Source of the DNA: an uncultured Finegoldia sp.
GTDB taxonomy: Bacteria; Bacillota; Clostridia; Tissierellales; Peptoniphilaceae
Assembly (NCBI RefSeq): GCF_900766215.1
Contig: NZ_CAAFUQ010000095.1
Coordinates: forward strand, 1 to 64,000
Length of the DNA stretch: 64,000 bases
Direction: 5' to 3'
Each line of letters begins with the position of its first letter. Within the stretch, counting starts at the first letter, position 1. The translations under genes and the position numbers were made by a program. The notes below the pieces were generated by a model. The model searched no databases. It was not told the origin of the DNA and saw nothing but the letters and a program-made list of their open reading frames with translations. Shown here piece after piece: positions 60,148 to 64,000 of this stretch.

Positions 60148-62384
60148 TGAGAAGGCGCAATTTAAGCAAAGAAAAAATCAATAAAAATTTCAATAAAAAC
60201 TACAATTCTCGTATTGTAGTTTTATTTTGTATACTGACAATTATTGTATTGTTAATAGTTGGCAAACTGATTTATTTACAATTGACCCCTGCTGGAGATA
60301 AATATCGAAAACTTTCAGCAAAACAAAGTACCAATACTATTAATATTGATGCTGAAAGAGGAAAAATATTAGATACAAATGGTGAGACATTGGCAGATAA
60401 TGTGGTATCTAATAATTTGTATGTAAATGCTACTTATTTAAACGATCAATCGAAATCAAACTTAATTGATTCGTTAGGAAAAACTTTAAGTATGAAACCT
60501 GAAGAACTAAGAAAAGTTTTAGATAAAAAGAAAACAGTTCTAGTTAAACCTTCACTATCAAAAACAGAAATAGAAAACATAAAAAAACTACCTATTAGTA
60601 ATCAGAAATTTATTAGCATCGTTTCTGAGAAAAAGAGATATTATCCAAATAAAGAAATGTTAGCACAAGTTTTAGGATTTACAAATGTAAATAATGATGG
60701 TGTTGTCGGACTGGAGAGCTTTTATAATGCTAAATTAAAAGGTAAACCAGGAAAAAGAATTCTGAACAGTTCAGTTAATCGATCGATTGATTTATCAGAT
60801 GATAGTTCTGTGATTATTAATCCAGAAAATGGATATGATTTAAAAACAACTATAGATAGTACTATCCAAGGCTTTGTAGAAGATAGTTTAAAAGACATAG
60901 AAAATAATTTTAAACCAAAATCTGCGACGATAATCGTTATGAACCCAAATAATGGAGATGTTTTGGGTATGGGATCTTTCCCTAATTTTAATCCCAATGA
61001 TCCTAAAACTCCGCTTTTAAAAGATCAAATAAATGAATTAAATGATTTGAAAAAAGAGAATGATGAAGATAAAATCAGTAAATTTTATTTTAATATGTGG
61101 GAAAACAAAGCAACTTCATGGACTTATGAGCCTGGAAGTGTATTTAAAACTATAACTAGTGCAGCTGCAACTGAAGAACACACCGCAACACAAGAATCAC
61201 ATTATTTCTGTAATGGATTTATTAGAGATATTCCAGGTGTTGTCATAAGATGTGAAAGATATTGGAATCCTCATGGTGACGAAACATTCCAAGAAGCTTT
61301 TAACAATTCTTGCAATATTGCATATGTAAATATTGGAAGGGATTTGGGAAAAGCTAATATGCAAAAATACGTAAATGGATTTGGCTTTAATCAAAAAACA
61401 GATATTGATTTACCTGCTGAAGAATTGGGAATAGCACCCAAGAATGTGAAAGATATCGATGCAGCAAGACTTGCTACTCTTTCTTATGGTCACGGTATTT
61501 CAGCAACGCCGATTCAAATGTTAACTGCTTTAAACTCAATAGTGAACGGTGGAATGTTGATAGAACCGCATGTTGCAAAGGAATTTATTTCAAAGGATAC
61601 AAAAAAGATAGAAAAAGTTCAGCCAAAAGTAAAAAGACAAATAATTTCAGCACAATCCTCAAAGCAAATTAATAAAATGCTGCAGGGAGTTGTAGATGAT
61701 GGAAGTGGTAAAAAAGCTGCAATTCAAGGATTTGGAATCGGTGGTAAAACGGGAACAAGTATAAAAATCGAAGACGGCAAATACACTGACAGTAAAACAA
61801 CTGCATCATTTTTTGGGTCTTTTCCAACAGATCATCCAGAGTACACAGTTCTAATCGTTGTAGATGAGCCTCAAAGAAAAAACGGCGGAAGTGCTGTATG
61901 CGCACCTTCTGCAGGAAAGATTTTTTCTAGAATTATCGAATATAAGAGAATAAATAAAACCAGACTGGATGCTGACGATTCAGATAAGGTTACTGTTCCA
62001 GAATTAGAAGGGCTTACATTGAAGTTAGCAGTTGATAAATTAAATTCGTTGGGATTAAAGTCTAAGGTTACAAATTCAAATTCGAATTCAAATTCAATTG
62101 TAAATTCTCAAGAAACAGCTGCATATTCTAAGGTAAATAAGGGAGATATAATTGAACTTACGACGGAAAGTGTTGAGGACTCAATGATTAGAATTCCTGA
62201 AATAGTAGGATTCACAGTTGAAGATGCTGTAGATACTTTAGAAAAATACGGTATTAAAAATATCGAAATCAAAAATGGTAAAAAAGGTAAAGTAGTAAAA
62301 ACTGATCCTGAAGAAAACAAATTGATGGATCCAAAATCTTACATTAAAATTTATACTGAACAAGAGAAAAATACTGAAGAATAA
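60147..62384 (+). CDS. Class B penicillin-binding protein with two PASTA domains (SpoVD/PBP2x-like)
   Basis: The 745-residue septal transpeptidase works with FtsW and FtsL. It has a membrane anchor (about 23-46), a dimerisation domain, and a transpeptidase domain with SVFK (SxxK, about 330), SCN (about 387) and KTGT (about 533). Two C-terminal PASTA domains begin at VPELEG (about 615) and IPEIVG (about 680). A short (Asn-Ser) repeat lies in the first PASTA domain. It occupies the ftsI position of the cluster, and is the only PBP there. Confidence 0.94.
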   Translation: MRRRNLSKEKINKNFNKNYNSRIVVLFCILTIIVLLIVGKLIYLQLTPAGDKYRKLSAKQSTNTINIDAERGKILDTNGETLADNVVSNNLYVNATYLNDQSKSNLIDSLGKTLSMKPEELRKVLDKKKTVLVKPSLSKTEIENIKKLPISNQKFISIVSEKKRYYPNKEMLAQVLGFTNVNNDGVVGLESFYNAKLKGKPGKRILNSSVNRSIDLSDDSSVIINPENGYDLKTTIDSTIQGFVEDSLKDIENNFKPKSATIIVMNPNNGDVLGMGSFPNFNPNDPKTPLLKDQINELNDLKKENDEDKISKFYFNMWENKATSWTYEPGSVFKTITSAAATEEHTATQESHYFCNGFIRDIPGVVIRCERYWNPHGDETFQEAFNNSCNIAYVNIGRDLGKANMQKYVNGFGFNQKTDIDLPAEELGIAPKNVKDIDAARLATLSYGHGISATPIQMLTALNSIVNGGMLIEPHVAKEFISKDTKKIEKVQPKVKRQIISAQSSKQINKMLQGVVDDGSGKKAAIQGFGIGGKTGTSIKIEDGKYTDSKTTASFFGSFPTDHPEYTVLIVVDEPQRKNGGSAVCAPSAGKIFSRIIEYKRINKTRLDADDSDKVTVPELEGLTLKLAVDKLNSLGLKSKVTNSNSNSNSIVNSQETAAYSKVNKGDIIELTTESVEDSMIRIPEIVGFTVEDAVDTLEKYGIKNIEIKNGKKGKVVKTDPEENKLMDPKSYIKIYTEQEKNTEE
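62073..62096 (+). repeat. In-frame hexanucleotide repeat in the PASTA-PBP gene
   Basis: Four copies of AATTC(A/G) in a row encode four Asn-Ser units. Copy changes would stay in frame and change the length of a loop in the first PASTA domain. Confidence 0.7.
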
Positions 62385-62394
62385 TTTTTTCGTG

Positions 62395-62403
62395 TGGTAT
62401 AAT
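62395..62403 (+). promoter_or_regulatory. Internal extended -10 promoter before mraY
   Basis: TGGTATAAT lies in the 78-base gap between the PBP gene and mraY. It could give mraY-murD transcription independent of mraZ. Confidence 0.5.
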
Positions 62404-62462
62404 AAATACTTATGAGGTATAAAATTGGACATAATTTGTGTTCATTATTTAAGGAGATAAAT

Positions 62463-63425
62463 ATGAATTTTAAAAGTGAAATTTTAATGTCGATGTTATT
62501 ATCAATTGTAATTTCATTGATATTAGGAAAGTTTATAATCAAGATTTTAAGACAAAAACATATTGGTCAAGAAATCAGAGATGACGGCCCGAAATCACAC
62601 TATTCGAAAGCTGGTACACCAACTATGGGAGGTATTATATTTATAATATCTACATTGATTACTGTGATTGTATTTAGATTATTTAATAGTGAAGTTTTGT
62701 TGGCGATTTATGGAATGCTTGCATTTGGAGCGATAGGTTTTATAGATGATTTCATGAAGTTAGTAATGAAACGTTCATTGGGATTAAATGAAAAACAAAA
62801 ACTTGTGTTACAACTTTTGTTTTCCATCATAGCTTGTTTTTTGATTAAACAAGTAAATCCGAATTTCACAAAACAAGTTATTCCTTTCTTCCATAAAACA
62901 GTAGATTTTGGAATAATAACTTATCCATTTTTGATTTTCGTAATGATGGGAACATCTAATGCTACTAATCTTACTGATGGATTAGACGGACTTGCAACTT
63001 CTGTATCAATTCCTGTGTTTATTGCTACAAGTATTATTTTATATAACTTAAATTCAACAGCTAGTATATTCAGTATTATATTTGCAGGTAGCCTTTTGGG
63101 ATTTTTGGTGTACAATTCAAATCCAGCCAAAGTTTTTATGGGTGATACAGGTTCGATGGCTATAGGTGGCGCTTTGGTTATGATTATGGCTATGTACGGC
63201 TTGAGTTTGTACTTAATCATTTTAGGATTTGTGTACATGATTGAAGTATTATCTGTAATAATTCAAATGACTAGCTACAAATTGAGAAACAAAAAAAGAG
63301 TATTTTTGATGAGCCCTATTCATCATCATTATGAATTAAAAGGCTATAAAGAACAAAAAATAGTATCAACTTTTATGGTTGTATCAGTGATTACAAGTTT
63401 AATTACACTAATAGATATATTGTAG
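62463..63425 (+). CDS. mraY: Phospho-MurNAc-pentapeptide transferase MraY
   Basis: The 320-residue polytopic enzyme makes lipid I from UDP-MurNAc-pentapeptide and undecaprenyl phosphate. Key motifs are IDDFMKLVMKRSLGL, NATNLTDGLDGLATS, FMGDTGSMAIGGAL and PIHHHYELKG. I chose ATG 62463, six bases after AAGGAG; an in-frame ATG 51 bases upstream would put that ribosome site inside the gene. It starts only 78 bases after the PBP gene, with no murE between them. Confidence 0.96.
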   Translation: MNFKSEILMSMLLSIVISLILGKFIIKILRQKHIGQEIRDDGPKSHYSKAGTPTMGGIIFIISTLITVIVFRLFNSEVLLAIYGMLAFGAIGFIDDFMKLVMKRSLGLNEKQKLVLQLLFSIIACFLIKQVNPNFTKQVIPFFHKTVDFGIITYPFLIFVMMGTSNATNLTDGLDGLATSVSIPVFIATSIILYNLNSTASIFSIIFAGSLLGFLVYNSNPAKVFMGDTGSMAIGGALVMIMAMYGLSLYLIILGFVYMIEVLSVIIQMTSYKLRNKKRVFLMSPIHHHYELKGYKEQKIVSTFMVVSVITSLITLIDIL

Positions 63426-63432
63426 GTGAATT

Positions 63433-64000
63433 ATGGAAAAAATATTAGTATTTGGATTAGCTAGAACAGGAATATCAGCTCTAAAAACATTAAAATTAAA
63501 AGGATATGATTTGGGAGCTATCGATGATAATATAGACGAAGAAAAAACAAAAATATTAAATGAATTAGACGTTAAAATAGAGACTATAGATACTATTGAT
63601 AAATACGATATTATTTTAAAAAGTCCTGGTATTAGAATGGATAATCCAGTGATATTAAAGGCGAATGAATTAAATATCGAAGTTGTTAGTGATTTGGAAT
63701 TGGCACAAAGAATTTTTGAAGATATTAAAATTGTTGCTATTACTGGAACTAATGGCAAAACAACAACTACATCATTAATGACTAAAATGTTAAATGATTC
63801 GGGAAGAAAAGCTATTTCGATAGGGAATATTGGAGTAGGAATGTTGTGGGAAATCTATAACAACGACAAAGATACTTATTTTGTAATTGAGTGTTCAAGC
63901 TTTCAATTGGAAAGTACTAAAAAGTTTAAGCCTCAGTATTCTTGTATAATTAACATTACTCCTGATCACATAGACTGGCATGGAAGTATGCAAAATTATG
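63433..64000 (+). CDS. murD: UDP-MurNAc-alanine D-glutamate ligase MurD (partial, cut by window end)
   Basis: The first 189 codons are visible. The enzyme adds D-Glu to UDP-MurNAc-L-Ala. The start is VFGLARTGISALKTL, with a Rossmann-like UDP domain, the ATP loop VAITGTNGKTTTTS (about 98-111), ECSSFQLES and NITPDHIDWHGS. AGGTGA lies before the ATG at 63433. The open reading frame runs off the right edge of the window, so its end and the following genes are unseen. Confidence 0.95.
   Translation, partial: MEKILVFGLARTGISALKTLKLKGYDLGAIDDNIDEEKTKILNELDVKIETIDTIDKYDIILKSPGIRMDNPVILKANELNIEVVSDLELAQRIFEDIKIVAITGTNGKTTTTSLMTKMLNDSGRKAISIGNIGVGMLWEIYNNDKDTYFVIECSSFQLESTKKFKPQYSCIINITPDHIDWHGSMQNY

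Noticed and set aside
62412..62462. An N-terminal extension of mraY by 17 residues
   Set aside because: The good AAGGAG site and the membrane protein's normal start are at 62463, and the extension lies on the predicted promoter and leader.

Overview
The window is about 64 kb of very AT-rich DNA from a low-GC Gram-positive (Firmicutes-type) anaerobe. The gene set includes pcrA-ligA-gatCAB, AddAB, amaP/Asp23, a sortase, PhoPR-Pst, a split mraZ/rsmH/ftsL/PBP/mraY/murD cluster, a NifS-like desulfurase paired with a ThiI that lacks a rhodanese domain, and remnants of a selenium-dependent molybdenum hydroxylase system. Codon and gene style best fit a Gram-positive anaerobic coccus of the Peptoniphilaceae, such as Finegoldia; that assignment is an inference from gene content. 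No phage, insertion sequence, CRISPR array or rRNA was seen.

Layout. 1-1290: twelve tRNA genes in one direction, with internal terminators. 1381-3305 (minus): an orphan prepilin, a YczE-type membrane protein and a decayed DEDD-nuclease-like protein. 3398-7116: tRNA 4-thiouridine genes (desulfurase, thiI), then LemA and TPM-domain envelope proteins. 7259-11458: a cupin regulator and potABCD polyamine uptake. 11562-21680: uppP, pcrA, ligA, gatCAB, an XTP pyrophosphatase, a phosphodiesterase and folD. 21771-23905: mocA-like, yqeB-like and xdhC, with a Fur-family gene convergent to them. 24536-31714: a glycan operon containing the full WbpA/B/E/D set for a diacetamido-uronic acid sugar, a PglC-like phosphoglycosyl transferase, a GT4 glycosyltransferase and a second aminotransferase. 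31780-35259: a stand-alone 3-hydroxyacyl-CoA dehydrogenase, the amaP-DUF2273-asp23 envelope-stress operon and a DegV protein.

35356-42024 (minus): pstS-pstC-pstA-pstB-phoU-phoP-phoR, with paired PhoP-type boxes before both pstS and pstC and a terminator between the two genes. The encoded PstS is circularly permuted: the half that is normally C-terminal comes first. This is the most unusual protein in the window. 42167-52398: asparaginase, two poorly known proteins (one resembling only the non-catalytic front end of MltG), an RluA pseudouridine synthase, a TGS/ThrRS-like uridine kinase fusion, and compact AddB and AddA. 52435-57407: a two-component system with an anchored 490-residue partner, tRNA-Lys(CTT), a small membrane protein and a HAD-IB phosphatase. 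57506-64000: a class A-like sortase (minus), then mraZ, with its own operator repeats, rsmH, ftsL, a PASTA-type PBP, mraY and a murD cut by the window end; murE and murF are absent from this block.

Several genes share a promoter style with an extended -10 (TGnTATAAT). Several stop codons lie inside intrinsic terminator stems, which shows how tightly packed the genome is.
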